Numbered from the stretch's first letter, positions 52,207 to 61,261 are shown. The stretch is DNA of 64,000 bases from a bacterium (GCA_024743115.1 JANSXC010000004.1:1-64000); one strand, 5' to 3'. Made by a program: numbers and translations. The notes: generated from the letters alone by a model not told the origin.

Positions 52207-52363
52207 TGTTCGGGTCGTGGTCCGCGGTTGCGGGTCCAGGCGGGAGTGGGGCGAGCGCGGTGCAGTTGCCTGCCGGCCCCGGGAGAAGTAGATTCTTCGC
52301 CCCAATCTTCGGCGTCAAGACTCCCCTCTCGACCAACCCTTGCGCCGCGAACGGACCCCCGGC

Positions 52364-53698
52364 ATGGACCTCAGCAAGCACCTCGAGAATGCGAAGGACG
52401 CGGTCAAGCGCCGCAACCACGCGTTGGCCATCAAGATCTACGGACAGGTGCTGCAGCTGCAGCCCGATTTCGGTGAGGCTCGTTCGGGCCTGCGCCGGGC
52501 GCTGTTCGACAAAGCCAAGCAGAAGAAACCGTCCAAGCTGACGGCGATCCTCATCGGCGGGCTGCCTCTGCTCTGGGGCAACTTCATGCGGCTGATCGGT
52601 CAGCATGCCGCCGCGGCGAAGAGCTTCGAGCGCTATCTCGCGCACGATCCGCTGGCCGAAGGCGTCAACCTCAAGCTCGGCAACTCGCTCGAGCGCGCCG
52701 GGCTGCGCAAGTCCGCGCTGGCGGTCTACGAGGCCTACGCCGAAGCGGAGCCCCGTTGCCTGGAAGCGTGTCGTTCGGCCGGTGCACTGTTCTACGAGCA
52801 CGGTCAGGTCAATGAGGCGCTCGCGATGTACGAGCAGGCGCTCAAGGTCGATCCGCGTGATCAGGAGTCGCTCAAGGCCCGCAAGAACCTCGCGGCCGAG
52901 GGCGCGCTTGCGAGCACGGGCATCGACAAGGCGCAGAGTTCGCGCGAGCTGATCAAGGACAAGAAGGAGCAGCGCAAGCTCGAGCGCCAGGAACGGCTGC
53001 AGCTCTCCGCCGAGGAGATCGGTCAGGAGCTCGAGGAACTCGAGGGCCGGCTCGCGGACAATCCCGACGATCGCAAGCTGCTGCGGCGGATCGCGCGGCT
53101 GCGTGAGATGGACAAGGACCTCTCGGGCGCGCTCGATCTGATCGACCGCCTGTTGCAGCTCGAGCCCGGCGACGCCGAGCTCCAGGAGCAGGCCGCGGAT
53201 CTGCGGATCCGTCTGCAGCAGCAGATGGTCGACAAGGCCAGCAAGCGCGGCGACGAAGCGGCGGCGGCCCGGGCGCGCGAGGCGCTGGCCAGCATGAAGG
53301 CCGACGAGGCCCGGCGCCGGCTCGAGCGCAATCCGTCGGACACGGCAGCGCGGTTCGAGCTCGGCTCCTGCCTGCTCGACGCCGGGCAGCTCGACGAAGC
53401 GGTCGCGGAACTCCAGCAGGCGGTCAAGGATCCGCGGAAGAAGACCGACGCGCTTTTCTTGCTGGGCAAGGCGTTCCAGCGTAAACAGCTGCCGGACCTG
53501 GCTCTGGCGCAGTTCGACAAGGCCCTGGAGGCGGCCGGCAGCGGCGTGCTCGCCAAGGAGGCGCTCTACGAGATGGGGAACATCTGCGCCGAGGCCGGCA
53601 AGCGGGACGAGGCGATGCAGCACTTTACGCGCATCCTCGAGATCGACATCGGCTTCCGCGACGTCAGCGACCGCGTCGAGCAGCTGAAGGCGTCGTAG
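52364..53698 (+). CDS. TPR-repeat protein
   Basis: The protein is 444 residues from the ATG at 52364. The N-terminus carries one TPR (HLENAKDAVKRRNHALAIKI). A short hydrophobic stretch follows (LTAILIGGLPLLWGNFMRLI), then further TPRs to about 175, a highly charged helical linker (about 190-230), and a second set of TPRs to the end (RDEAMQHFTRILEIDIGFRD). It is a protein-interaction scaffold; no enzyme domain is visible. It is monocistronic, divergent from def, and upstream of rpsT. Confidence 0.8.
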   Translation: MDLSKHLENAKDAVKRRNHALAIKIYGQVLQLQPDFGEARSGLRRALFDKAKQKKPSKLTAILIGGLPLLWGNFMRLIGQHAAAAKSFERYLAHDPLAEGVNLKLGNSLERAGLRKSALAVYEAYAEAEPRCLEACRSAGALFYEHGQVNEALAMYEQALKVDPRDQESLKARKNLAAEGALASTGIDKAQSSRELIKDKKEQRKLERQERLQLSAEEIGQELEELEGRLADNPDDRKLLRRIARLREMDKDLSGALDLIDRLLQLEPGDAELQEQAADLRIRLQQQMVDKASKRGDEAAAARAREALASMKADEARRRLERNPSDTAARFELGSCLLDAGQLDEAVAELQQAVKDPRKKTDALFLLGKAFQRKQLPDLALAQFDKALEAAGSGVLAKEALYEMGNICAEAGKRDEAMQHFTRILEIDIGFRDVSDRVEQLKAS

Positions 53699-53814
53699 GG
53701 GGGGAGCGCCGGGCGTCGGAAACTTCGACCCGGCCCTTTCGCCAGCGGGGTCAGTCGCTAGACTCTGCGGCCCGAAATCGCGAGCCCGCCTCCCAAGGCT
53801 CGCCCCAATTGCCC

Positions 53815-54078
53815 ATGGCCCACAGCAAGCAAGCACTGAAGCGCGTTCGTCAGAACGAGCGTGACCGCCTGGCCAACAAGGCCAAGATGTCCCGCATGAA
53901 GACCGAGATCAAAAAGCTCCAGACCGCGGTTGCTGCCGGGGAAAAGGGCAAGGCTCAGGAGATGCTGAGCGCGGTCTGCCAGTTGATCGACAAGGCGGCG
54001 AAGCACTCGATCATCCACGCCAACACCGCCGCCCGGAGGAAGAGCCAGGTGACCCGCGCCGTCGGCGCGATGGCCTGA
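53815..54078 (+). CDS. rpsT: 30S ribosomal protein S20
   Basis: The protein is 87 residues from the ATG at 53815 (MAHSKQALKRVRQNERDRLA). It is strongly basic and all-helical, of normal S20 length, with the family's SIIHANTAARRKSQVTRAV C-terminal motif. It binds 16S rRNA early in small-subunit assembly. It stands alone between the TPR gene and a repeat-rich gap. Confidence 0.95.
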   Translation: MAHSKQALKRVRQNERDRLANKAKMSRMKTEIKKLQTAVAAGEKGKAQEMLSAVCQLIDKAAKHSIIHANTAARRKSQVTRAVGAMA

Positions 54079-54095
54079 GCCGAGTCCCGTCGGGT

Positions 54096-54155
54096 CCGTT
54101 TGAGTCGGGCCCGTTCGAGTCCGGCCCGCCTGAGTCGGGCCCGTTTGAGTTCGAC
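54096..54155. repeat. Four tandem 15-bp repeats downstream of rpsT
   Basis: Units CCGTTTGAGTCGGGC-like start at 54096, 54111, 54126 and 54141, with one to a few changes each. They lie in the non-coding gap 54079-54366, in which I see no gene. They could be a slippage array or part of the rpsT 3' region. Confidence 0.65.
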
Positions 54156-54366
54156 TGAGTACGCCCGGGTGCGTCCGGAGCGGAACCCCTGCGCGGCCAG
54201 TTCTGGTTGGCCGTAGTGGATTGGCGAGCGCCTCGACAGGCCCGCTCGCCGCTGGCTCGCGACCAGCTGGACGAAACGCGTGTTACCCCGTGGCCATGCT
54301 GGCACCGCGGTTCATGACGCGAGCACGTCGCCGCGTCACGAATCCCTGGCCCTTTCGAGGTCTCCG

Positions 54367-54765
54367 ATGCCACACGTGCGCTCCGTTCTCGTTCTGATGC
54401 TGTCCCTGTTCGCGTTCTGCGATGCCGCGACGGCTCAGCTTCCGCCCGTTCCTCCAGCGCCGCCGTCGCTGGTCGGCAGCTACGAGTTCCTGAAGCCCGA
54501 TGGCACGCCGTTCAAGCCGGGCCACACCCTGACTCTGGACGTTTCGATCCAGAACGGCGTGATGACGGGAATCGTCAAGAACGACGGTGTCGTCGCCCTG
54601 CTCGAGACCATGACCTACGAGGTCGTGGCGCCGGACGTCTACATGTGGACCAACGTGCGTGGAACGATCGGGATGACGGCCTGGAACCCCACGACCCAGC
54701 AGTTCGAGGACATCATCACGACCGGGCCGTACGCAGGTAGCGAAGCGATTCTCTGCCCACGTTGA
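54367..54765 (+). CDS. Small secreted protein of unknown function
   Basis: The protein is 132 residues from the ATG at 54367, beginning a signal peptide (SVLVLMLSLFAFCDAATA, about 6-23). A Pro-rich hinge follows (LPPVPPAPPSL), then a small beta-rich domain (GSYEFLKPDGTPFKPGHTLT, GVMTGIVKNDGVVALLETMT). Longer in-frame starts upstream are Arg/Ser-rich and rejected. No family is recognised; secretion is inferred from the signal. Confidence 0.6.
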   Translation: MPHVRSVLVLMLSLFAFCDAATAQLPPVPPAPPSLVGSYEFLKPDGTPFKPGHTLTLDVSIQNGVMTGIVKNDGVVALLETMTYEVVAPDVYMWTNVRGTIGMTAWNPTTQQFEDIITTGPYAGSEAILCPR

Positions 54766-54877
54766 TCGTCGGTCGGCGGCGGCTCCGGGCTTCATTCCCC
54801 GAGCCACGCCACTCCCCCGCCGCTCACCCGGCGGCGATCGGGAGTGCCGGTTCCTGCTGTGCCCGGCGGTGTGCGCG

Positions 54878-55708
54878 TTAGCCCTGCAGCAGCTGCAGTG
54901 CCGCCTGCGGCTGGGTGTTCGCCTGAGCGAGCACCGAGATCGCGGCCTGTTGCAGGATCGAGTTTCGCGTCAGGGCCGAGGTTTCGACCGCGACGTCGAC
55001 GTCGCGGATGCGTGACTCGGCGGCGCTGAGGTTCTCGGTCTGGATCTGCAGGTTGGCGATCGTGGTGGAGAGTCGGTTCTGGGCGGCGCCGAATTGGCCA
55101 CGGATTCGACTCACCGAGTTGATCGCGTCGTCGAGTGCGGAGACCGCGATGGTCGGCGTGCCCGCCGAGCCGATGTCGAGTGTCGACAGCCCGAGCGTGG
55201 AAGCGAGGGTGTTCGACGTCGTGAGCTGGATCGTGTCGATGCCGGCCGTCGTGCCGGTGCCGACCTGGAAGGTGATCGTCGAGCCCGTGCCGTCGAGCAG
55301 GCGGACGCCGTTGAAGGCTGTCGAGGCCGCGATTCGGTCGATCTCGTTGATGAGGTCGCTGAACTCCTGGTTGAGCGTGGTGCGGTCGGCCGAGCTCACG
55401 GTGCCGTTGCTCGACTGGATCGCCAGCTCGCGCATCCGGATCAGGATGGCGCTGACCTCGTTGAGCGAGCCCTCGCCCGTCTGTGTCAGCGAAATACCGT
55501 CCTGCGCGTTCCGGATCGCCTGATTCGTCGAACGAATCTGTGCCCGGAAGCGCTCCGAGATCGCGAGGCCCGCAGCATCGTCGGATGCGGTCGAGATACG
55601 CAAGCCGGTGGACAGTCGCCGGTAGTTGGCCTGGAGGCGTTCGGTCGTGCGTGACAGCGACCGCTGCGCGTTCAGGGATGCGATGTTCGAATTGACCCGA
55701 AGGCCCAT
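54878..55708 (-). CDS. Flagellin
   Basis: This 276-residue filament protein has a conserved N-terminal D0/D1 region (LRVNSNIASLNAQRSLSRTT, RLSTGLRISTASDDAAGLAI). A short variable middle of about 80 residues follows, then the C-terminal D1/D0 helices (NRLSTTIANLQIQTENLSAA, ending QAALQLLQG). It is short for a flagellin but complete. An ATG at 55708 is preceded by AAGGAG. It stands alone, convergent to the secreted-protein gene. Export is through the flagellar apparatus, so there is no signal peptide. Confidence 0.95.
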   Translation of the reverse strand: MGLRVNSNIASLNAQRSLSRTTERLQANYRRLSTGLRISTASDDAAGLAISERFRAQIRSTNQAIRNAQDGISLTQTGEGSLNEVSAILIRMRELAIQSSNGTVSSADRTTLNQEFSDLINEIDRIAASTAFNGVRLLDGTGSTITFQVGTGTTAGIDTIQLTTSNTLASTLGLSTLDIGSAGTPTIAVSALDDAINSVSRIRGQFGAAQNRLSTTIANLQIQTENLSAAESRIRDVDVAVETSALTRNSILQQAAISVLAQANTQPQAALQLLQG

Positions 55709-55769
55709 TTCAGACTCCTTTGCGTATCCATGAGCCCGGGCGGGTGGCCCCGACTCCTCGTTGCCAGCC

Positions 55770-55798
55770 TGATCGGCAGTCGCTTGAGTCCTACTTCA
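55770..55798 (-). promoter_or_regulatory. Possible sigma-28-like promoter for flagellin
   Basis: On the minus strand, TGAAGTAG (55798-55791), a 13-nt spacer and GCCGATCA (55777-55770) resemble the flagellar sigma-28 boxes TAAAGTTT and GCCGATAA. The spacer is two bases longer than usual. The site is about 60 bp upstream of the flagellin ATG. Confidence 0.3.
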
Positions 55799-56023
55799 GG
55801 AAATCCCATGCCGGGCCCGCGCTTTTTCCACAGTGGATTCCACAGTGGAGGTGCCGGTCGGTCGCAACGGCAGTTCCCGTGCCGGTTCGGGCGGTTTCGC
55901 TGGCGCTCGGTCGGCTGAGGATCGTCGCGCGATTCGTCAGCGTGGAGATTCGCTTCGTCTCGCAGCGAGATTGTCGGTCCAAGGGTTGGTCGCCCCTCTC
56001 TCGTTGGTGATATCATGCTAGCA

Positions 56024-56275
56024 ATGGCGCAGCTGATCGTGCGAAACCTGGAGGAAGAGGTTCGCGACCACCTTCGTCGCCTGGCTCGCGAGCACGGCCA
56101 CTCGATGGAGGAGGAGGTGCGCGCGATCCTGCGGGCGGCCGTGGCGCGCGCGGGACTCGAGTCTGGCGGCCTGGGTTCCCGGCTGGCGGCGCGGTTCGCG
56201 GCTGGCGGATTCGAGCCGGGCGAGATCGGTGAGCAGAAGGGGCAGGCCGCGCGGCCTGCCGATCTCGAGCCGTGA
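56024..56275 (+). CDS. FitA-type antitoxin (ribbon-helix-helix)
   Basis: The protein is 83 residues from the ATG at 56024 (MAQLIVRNLEEEVRDHLRRL, then AREHGHSMEEEVRAILRAA). This is the Arc/FitA ribbon-helix-helix fold that binds operator DNA; an ATG three codons upstream is an alternative. The C-terminal tail (GFEPGEIGEQKGQA) is the part that usually threads into the toxin active site. The stop overlaps the toxin start as GTGA, as in other toxin-antitoxin operons. Autoregulation at the short upstream gap is expected. Confidence 0.85.
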   Translation: MAQLIVRNLEEEVRDHLRRLAREHGHSMEEEVRAILRAAVARAGLESGGLGSRLAARFAAGGFEPGEIGEQKGQAARPADLEP

Positions 56276-56706
56276 TCGTGCTGGATACGAACGTGCTGAC
56301 CGAGGTGATGCGCTCGCGGCCGGACCCCGCGGTCGTGCGCTGGCTCGATGGGCAGTCGGCGCATTCGGTGTGGACGACGGCCGTGACCGTCTACGAGGTC
56401 GAGTGCGGGCTGCGGTGCCTGCCCGCGGGCCGGCGGCGCAGTGAACTCAGTCGGTCGTTCCGGGCGCTGCTCGCCGAGGATCTCGGTGGCCGGGTGCTGG
56501 GGTTCGGGGTCGATGCGGCGATCGCGGCCGTCGAGCTCGCGGCGGTGCGGCGTGCGGCTGGTCGGCCGGCCGATGTGCGCGACTGCCAGATTGCCGGGAT
56601 TGTCGCGAGTCGCCAGGCGGTGCTGGCGACCCGCAACGCGGTGGATTTCGACGGGGCCTGTGCCGTGGTCGATCCGTGGGCCGATGCCGATGCAGCGGCC
56701 GAATAG
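56272..56706 (+). CDS. PIN-domain ribonuclease toxin, FitB/VapC type
   Basis: This 144-residue protein starts at the GTG 56272. The acidic active-site residues of PIN RNases are in place: IVLDTNVLTEVMR (Asp about 4), YEVECGLRCLP (Glu about 43), DVRDCQIAGIVASR (Asp about 102) and ATRNAVDFDGA near the end (Asp about 122). Toxins of this family cleave RNA, often tRNA or rRNA, when released from the antitoxin. It is intact. Confidence 0.88.
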   Translation: MIVLDTNVLTEVMRSRPDPAVVRWLDGQSAHSVWTTAVTVYEVECGLRCLPAGRRRSELSRSFRALLAEDLGGRVLGFGVDAAIAAVELAAVRRAAGRPADVRDCQIAGIVASRQAVLATRNAVDFDGACAVVDPWADADAAAE

Positions 56707-56736
56707 CTGTCGTCGTCAAGCCTGTAGCCGTTGCCG

Positions 56737-58248
56737 CTACCGCAGCAGCGGCGAGTAGCGGTAGTGCGCCTGCATCGTCAGCGTGAGGATCGCGGTGCTG
56801 TAGACGCGGCCGCCGTCCTCGCCCCACGCACCGACCGGGTCCCACGAGCCGCAGAGGTGGCTCTGCGACTTGTCCTGGTGCTGAGTCTTCACGACGGCCT
56901 TGTCGAGCGCGCGCTGCCACTGTTGCCACGGGCGGCCGCCCGCCTGGAACAACGCGTAGGTGGCGTAGTACCAGTAGTAGTGATCGATGCTGCCGTTCTT
57001 CTCGTTCCAGACCGGCGGTTTGCTCGCGATCAGGTCGGCGGCCTTGTGCATCACGGGCTTTTCCTTCGGATCCTGCCCGAGGAAGTAGCGGCTGAACAGG
57101 CCGACCGCGGTCATCGCCTCGCCGCGCTCGACCGGGAAGCGTTGTTTGTGGTCGCCGTGCTTGCGTGAGCTGAGCTCGCCGAGTCTGCGGTAGCCATGCC
57201 GTCCATTCGGTTCGGTGACCTCGTCGAGCCACGCCGCCGCGAGCTGCAGTGCGGTGTCGCTGATCTGTAGGCCGAAGAACTTGCCCGACTCGTAGGCCAT
57301 GATGCACCAGCCCGTGACCGATGTGTCGTTGTCGTTGTCGCGCGGCTGGTAGCGCCAGACCGAGTACGGGTTGCGGTGCGACTCGAGGTAGCTGATGGCC
57401 CGCTGCGCAGGGTCCTTCAGCAGGCGGTAGCGCGACAGGCCGAACGCCTCGCACATCGCGTAGGCTGCGATCGCGTGGTCGTAGATGAAGTCGTGTGAGG
57501 TCTCGGTGCCGAACAGGCCGTTGTCCTGCTGCTGTTCCCGTAGCCACAGCACGCCGCGCTTGACCACGTCGCGGTAGGGGCCGGCGCGCATCGTGTTGTT
57601 GTCGCCAAGGAACGCGAGCAGCGCGAGTCCGGTCACGCCGACATCGTGCACGGCGTTGCCGGCGCCGTCACAGATCTGACCGAGAACGTCGTGCTTCATG
57701 AACTCGTCGCAGTCCCACTTACCGTCCTCGTCCTGGTGGTCGGCGAGCCACTTCAGCGCTCGATCGATTACGGGGTTGAGGTGGCGCGGGATGCCGCCGC
57801 GGCCGTTGCCCTTGCCGCGGCCGCCATAGGGGCCGCCCGCGTTGCCGCTGATTCCGACGGCCGTGTTGGTGCTGTCGCTGGTGAACGCCGACAGGGTGCT
57901 CGGTTCACTGTTGAGGAAGTCCGCGACCTCGACCGGATCGTCCATCGTGAAGTCGACGGGCTCGAGCACGAAGTCCTCGATCGGATCTTCGGGCACGATC
58001 TCGGGGTCCTTCGGCGGTTCGATCGGGTCCTCGATCTCGGGTTGCGACTGCTGCACGACCTCCGCATGGTTCTTCGGCGTCGCCTTCACCTTGCCGGGAA
58101 CGAGCGCCCACAGCAGGATGATCGCGAGCGCGTGCAACGCAGCCGACAGCACGACCCACGGCGAACGCCGGAGCTGGTCGGCGACCATGTCCTGGAAGGT
58201 GAGCTCGTCGAGCGCGGCGGGTGCAGAAGAGAGTGCGTTGCGGGTCAT
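56737..58248 (-). CDS. TonB-like anchor fused to squalene/prenyltransferase-repeat domain, paralogue 1
   Basis: This 503-residue protein starts at an ATG (58248) after GGAGTCGG. It has one N-terminal membrane helix (VVLSAALHALAIILLWALVP, about 31-50). An acidic/Pro-rich periplasmic stalk follows (EPPKDPEIVPEDPIEDF), resembling TonB/TolA. A Gly-rich hinge (about 130-150) then leads to an alpha/alpha-barrel of squalene-cyclase/prenyltransferase repeats (ALKWLADHQDEDGKWDCDEF, GVLWLREQQQDNGLFG). The cyclase DxDD motif is not seen, so it is probably a binding scaffold. Proteins of this plan are typical of planctomycetes. A close paralogue lies upstream. Confidence 0.75.
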   Translation of the reverse strand: MTRNALSSAPAALDELTFQDMVADQLRRSPWVVLSAALHALAIILLWALVPGKVKATPKNHAEVVQQSQPEIEDPIEPPKDPEIVPEDPIEDFVLEPVDFTMDDPVEVADFLNSEPSTLSAFTSDSTNTAVGISGNAGGPYGGRGKGNGRGGIPRHLNPVIDRALKWLADHQDEDGKWDCDEFMKHDVLGQICDGAGNAVHDVGVTGLALLAFLGDNNTMRAGPYRDVVKRGVLWLREQQQDNGLFGTETSHDFIYDHAIAAYAMCEAFGLSRYRLLKDPAQRAISYLESHRNPYSVWRYQPRDNDNDTSVTGWCIMAYESGKFFGLQISDTALQLAAAWLDEVTEPNGRHGYRRLGELSSRKHGDHKQRFPVERGEAMTAVGLFSRYFLGQDPKEKPVMHKAADLIASKPPVWNEKNGSIDHYYWYYATYALFQAGGRPWQQWQRALDKAVVKTQHQDKSQSHLCGSWDPVGAWGEDGGRVYSTAILTLTMQAHYRYSPLLR

Positions 58249-58350
58249 GTCCGACTCCTTGTTTGTGACGGAGAAGGAACGCCCGCGTTCGCGATGCGGT
58301 TCAAGACGCGTTGGACATTCTCGGTACGTCCGCGCGCGCGGTCGGTACGC

Positions 58351-58388
58351 AAAGAAGGGTCGACTCTCCGAGGAGAGCCGACCCTTCT
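58351..58388 (-). terminator. Strong intrinsic terminator between the two paralogues
   Basis: Arms 58351-58368 and 58371-58388 pair over 17 of 18 positions with a 2-nt loop, an almost perfect hairpin flanked by AAGAAG/CTTCTT. It lies 31 bp past the stop of the minus-strand gene at 58419, so the two paralogues are probably separate transcripts. Confidence 0.8.
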
Positions 58389-58418
58389 TCGGTCATTCAG
58401 TCGAGCGAATCAGCCCGA

Positions 58419-59939
58419 TCAGCGAATCAACTTCGTGTAGCGGTAGAACGCTTCGAGCGAGAGCGTGAGGATCGCGGTGCTGTAGACGCGACCGCCGTCT
58501 TCACCCCAGGCGCCGACCGGGTCCCACGAGCCGTAGAGGTTCTTCTTGGCCTTGTCACGCTGCTGCGTCTTCACGACGGCCGAGTTGAGCTTCTTCTGCC
58601 AGGTCGACCAGTGGCGGCCGCCCATCTGGAAGAGCGCGTAGGTGCCGTAGTACCAGTAGTAGTGGTCGATGCAGCCCTTCTTCTCGTTCCACTCGGGCGA
58701 CTTCGCGAGGATCAGGTCGGCGGCCTTCTTCATCACCGGCTTCTCCTTGGGGTCCTGACCCATGAAGAAGCGGCAGAACAGACCGACGGCCGTCATCGAC
58801 TCGCCCTGGTCGACCGGGAAGCGGACCTTGTGGTCGCCCGGCTTGCGCGAGCTCTTCTCGCCCATCTTGCTGTAGCCATGCCGCCCGTTCGGCTCCGTGA
58901 CCTGATCGAGCCACGTCTCGCAGAGGTGGAGCGCGCTCTTGTTGATCGTCAGGCCGAAGAACTCGCCCGACTCGTAGGCCATGATGCACCAGCCCGTGAC
59001 CGACGTGTCGTTGTCGTTGTCGCGCGGCTGGTAGCGCCAGACCGAGTACGGGTTGCGGTGCGACTCGAGGTAGTTGACGCCCCGCTGCGCGGTCTTCTTG
59101 AGCAGCTTGTAGTTGCTCAGGCCGAACGCTTCGCACATCGCGTAGGCTGCGATCGCGTGGTTGTAGATGAAGTCGTGTGAGGTGTTCGTGCCGAAGAGGC
59201 CGTTTTCCTGCTGCTGCTCGCGCAGCCACTTCACGCCGCCCTTGACGACCTTCTTGTAGGGGCCGGCGCGCAGCGTGTTGTTGTCGCCGAGGAAGGCGAG
59301 CAGCGCGAGGCCGGTGACGCCGACGTCGTGCACGGCGTTGCCCGCGCCGTCGCAGACCTCACCCTCGACGTCGTGCTTCATGAACTGGTCACAGTCCCAC
59401 TTGCCGTCTTCGTCCTGGTGGTTCTTGAGCCAGCGCAGGCCGGCGTCGATGGCTTCGGCGTAGGCCTTGCCGCCACCGCGCTTGCCACCCTTGCCGCCAC
59501 GGCCGCCGTAGCGACCACCGGCACCGCCGCCCATGCCGACGGCCGAGTTCCACTGGTTGCTGTCGAAGGCCGATTCCTTCTGGTTGACCTCACTGATGGT
59601 CTCGACGTTCTCCGTCTCCGTGATGACCTGCTCGGTGAGCTCGATCTCGTCGACCGTCTCCTCCGGCTGGGTCTCCGGCGGCGGCGGGGGCGGCGGCTCT
59701 TCGACGTCCTCCTCCACCTTCTGGATCATCTCGGCCTTCTTGACTTCCTTCTTCTTCTCCTCGACCGGGATGACGGCCCAGAGAATGAGGAAGAGAACTG
59801 CGTGCAGCGCGGCGCTGAGGACGAGCCAGGGCGCGTGGCGGAGCTGCTCCGCCATCATGTCCTGGAACGTGACCTCGGTTTCCCAGACGGGCACCGCGTT
59901 GGACTGAACTTGAATCTTGGTCGGGTCGACTTGCGACAT
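58419..59939 (-). CDS. TonB-like anchor fused to squalene/prenyltransferase-repeat domain, paralogue 2
   Basis: This 506-residue protein has the same plan as its neighbour: a membrane helix (APWLVLSAALHAVLFLILWA), a Lys/Glu-rich then Pro-rich stalk (EDVEEPPPPPPPETQPEE), a Gly-rich hinge and the repeat domain (SVWRYQPRDNDNDTSVTGWC is shared exactly). The repeat domain is near-identical over long stretches while the stalk has diverged, so the copies arose by tandem duplication. The start (ATG 59939) is preceded by two AGGA-bearing 12-bp repeats. An envelope-spanning scaffold role is inferred. Confidence 0.75.
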   Translation of the reverse strand: MSQVDPTKIQVQSNAVPVWETEVTFQDMMAEQLRHAPWLVLSAALHAVLFLILWAVIPVEEKKKEVKKAEMIQKVEEDVEEPPPPPPPETQPEETVDEIELTEQVITETENVETISEVNQKESAFDSNQWNSAVGMGGGAGGRYGGRGGKGGKRGGGKAYAEAIDAGLRWLKNHQDEDGKWDCDQFMKHDVEGEVCDGAGNAVHDVGVTGLALLAFLGDNNTLRAGPYKKVVKGGVKWLREQQQENGLFGTNTSHDFIYNHAIAAYAMCEAFGLSNYKLLKKTAQRGVNYLESHRNPYSVWRYQPRDNDNDTSVTGWCIMAYESGEFFGLTINKSALHLCETWLDQVTEPNGRHGYSKMGEKSSRKPGDHKVRFPVDQGESMTAVGLFCRFFMGQDPKEKPVMKKAADLILAKSPEWNEKKGCIDHYYWYYGTYALFQMGGRHWSTWQKKLNSAVVKTQQRDKAKKNLYGSWDPVGAWGEDGGRVYSTAILTLSLEAFYRYTKLIR

Positions 59940-59941
59940 TG

Positions 59942-59965
59942 GGACGGTTCCTAGGACGGTTCCTA
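59942..59965. repeat. Duplicated 12-bp segment carrying the ribosome site of paralogue 2
   Basis: GGACGGTTCCTA occurs twice in tandem (59942-59953, 59954-59965) just upstream of the minus-strand ATG at 59939. On the coding strand each unit contains TAGGA, giving two possible Shine-Dalgarno sites. Beyond it, 59966-60145 holds no gene. Confidence 0.6.
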
Positions 59966-60145
59966 CGAAGAGGTGGGCGTAGCTCTCGGCCGCAGAGACT
60001 CGGGCGAGAGACTGCTGCGAGGGCTAACGGCCGAACCGGCAGGTGGGTTCAGGAGAGGGGGCGGAAGAGTAGAGCGAAGTTGGCCGCCGCCGGCAACCTG
60101 CGGCCCCCGGATCGCGGCAGGGATCTGGCACCGAATCGGTTCGAT

Positions 60146-61261
60146 TTACCGAAACTCTGGTGTACGCCAGACTTCCGTTCGCGTGCTCGCGCGCTTCAGG
60201 GCCTGTTGTAGGAACTCCCCGCGAACGGATTCCATGCACATCTGGCGCAGTTCGAGCTGCACTTCCGGGTCCTCGAAGCGGCCGTTGCGCGGCGCGCGGT
60301 AGGTGATGATCTTGCCGAGCAGGATCGCACCGCCGTTGTCGATCACCGGGCTCACCGCGCCACGGGGGCCTGCGAGCGCAAAATCGGCCAGTTCGGCCGA
60401 TGCCAGACTGTCACGGCTCTCGTCGGTGACGGTGAGCGGTCGGAGCGCGCTCGCAAAGCCCTTGGCACCGCTGGTCTGCTCGATCAGGGCCTCGGCGGAC
60501 ATCTCGCTCGTGGCCCAGACGATGCTCGCGGCGGCGGCCAGGTCGCGCGCTTTGGGGCCGCGGAACGCGATCAGGGCGACGGCCGCACCGGCGCCGTGGA
60601 TGAACTTGTTGTTGCCGGCCTTGTCACCGGTGGTTTCGCGCTCGTAGGTCTCGCGCAGCATGCGCGGCGTCAGAAACAGGTTCTCCTGCTTCTTCATCCG
60701 CATGTTGACGGCGAACTCCTTCGCGAACAGCGCGAGCTTCTCCGTGCGCTGTTCGCGCATGTAGGTCTGCCAGGTGCGGTTGGTGCGTTCGAGTTCTTGC
60801 GAGAACTTCTGCCAGGTGCCGAAGTCGCGCACGTTGGCGGCCTCTTCGCGCCGCAGTTCGTCGGCAAACAGCTGTTCGATCTGCTCGGGCGTCGCGAAGC
60901 CGAGCGACTTGGCCGATTGCGCCAGGGAGTGGTCGTTGACCAGGCCTTCCAGTTCGCGGAGCAGGAAGACGCGGAACTCCTCGCGCTGCAGTCGGCGGCC
61001 GAGCATCTCCTGGGCCGTCCGGATCTTCGAGCTCGCGCCGGCCAGCACGGTCGAGAACATGATCGCGCCATCGTTGACCGTCGCGACGACCCGGTCGACG
61101 AGCACGGGGCGGCTCGGTCCCTTGGGTCGTTCGGCGTTCGTAGCCCCGTTGCCCTGGCCGGTCGGTGTGGCCGGCGCCTTCTGACCGGGTGGAGTGTTCT
61201 GGGCACCGCCCGCTACGGGCAGGAGCAGCGTTGCGAGAACGGCTGCGGTCGTGCGCATCAT
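60146..61261 (-). CDS. SurA-like periplasmic protein (peptidyl-prolyl isomerase relative)
   Basis: Two adjacent ATGs (61261, 61258) start the frame, giving 371 residues from the first. A signal peptide (AAVLATLLLPVAGGAQ, about 5-20) and a Gln/Pro/Gly linker are followed by a SurA-like N-terminal core (VDRVVATVNDGAIMFSTVLA and a long helix bundle). A degenerate parvulin-like C-terminal part follows (FALAGPRGAVSPVIDNGGAI, LLGKIITYR). Catalytic parvulin residues are not clear, so a chaperone role without isomerase activity is likely. It is divergent from the SDR gene. Confidence 0.65.
   Translation of the reverse strand: MMRTTAAVLATLLLPVAGGAQNTPPGQKAPATPTGQGNGATNAERPKGPSRPVLVDRVVATVNDGAIMFSTVLAGASSKIRTAQEMLGRRLQREEFRVFLLRELEGLVNDHSLAQSAKSLGFATPEQIEQLFADELRREEAANVRDFGTWQKFSQELERTNRTWQTYMREQRTEKLALFAKEFAVNMRMKKQENLFLTPRMLRETYERETTGDKAGNNKFIHGAGAAVALIAFRGPKARDLAAAASIVWATSEMSAEALIEQTSGAKGFASALRPLTVTDESRDSLASAELADFALAGPRGAVSPVIDNGGAILLGKIITYRAPRNGRFEDPEVQLELRQMCMESVRGEFLQQALKRASTRTEVWRTPEFR

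Noticed and set aside
51581-53836. 751-residue minus-strand frame across def and the TPR gene
   Set aside because: It is an out-of-frame shadow of def and antisense to the TPR gene, both of which show full family motifs.
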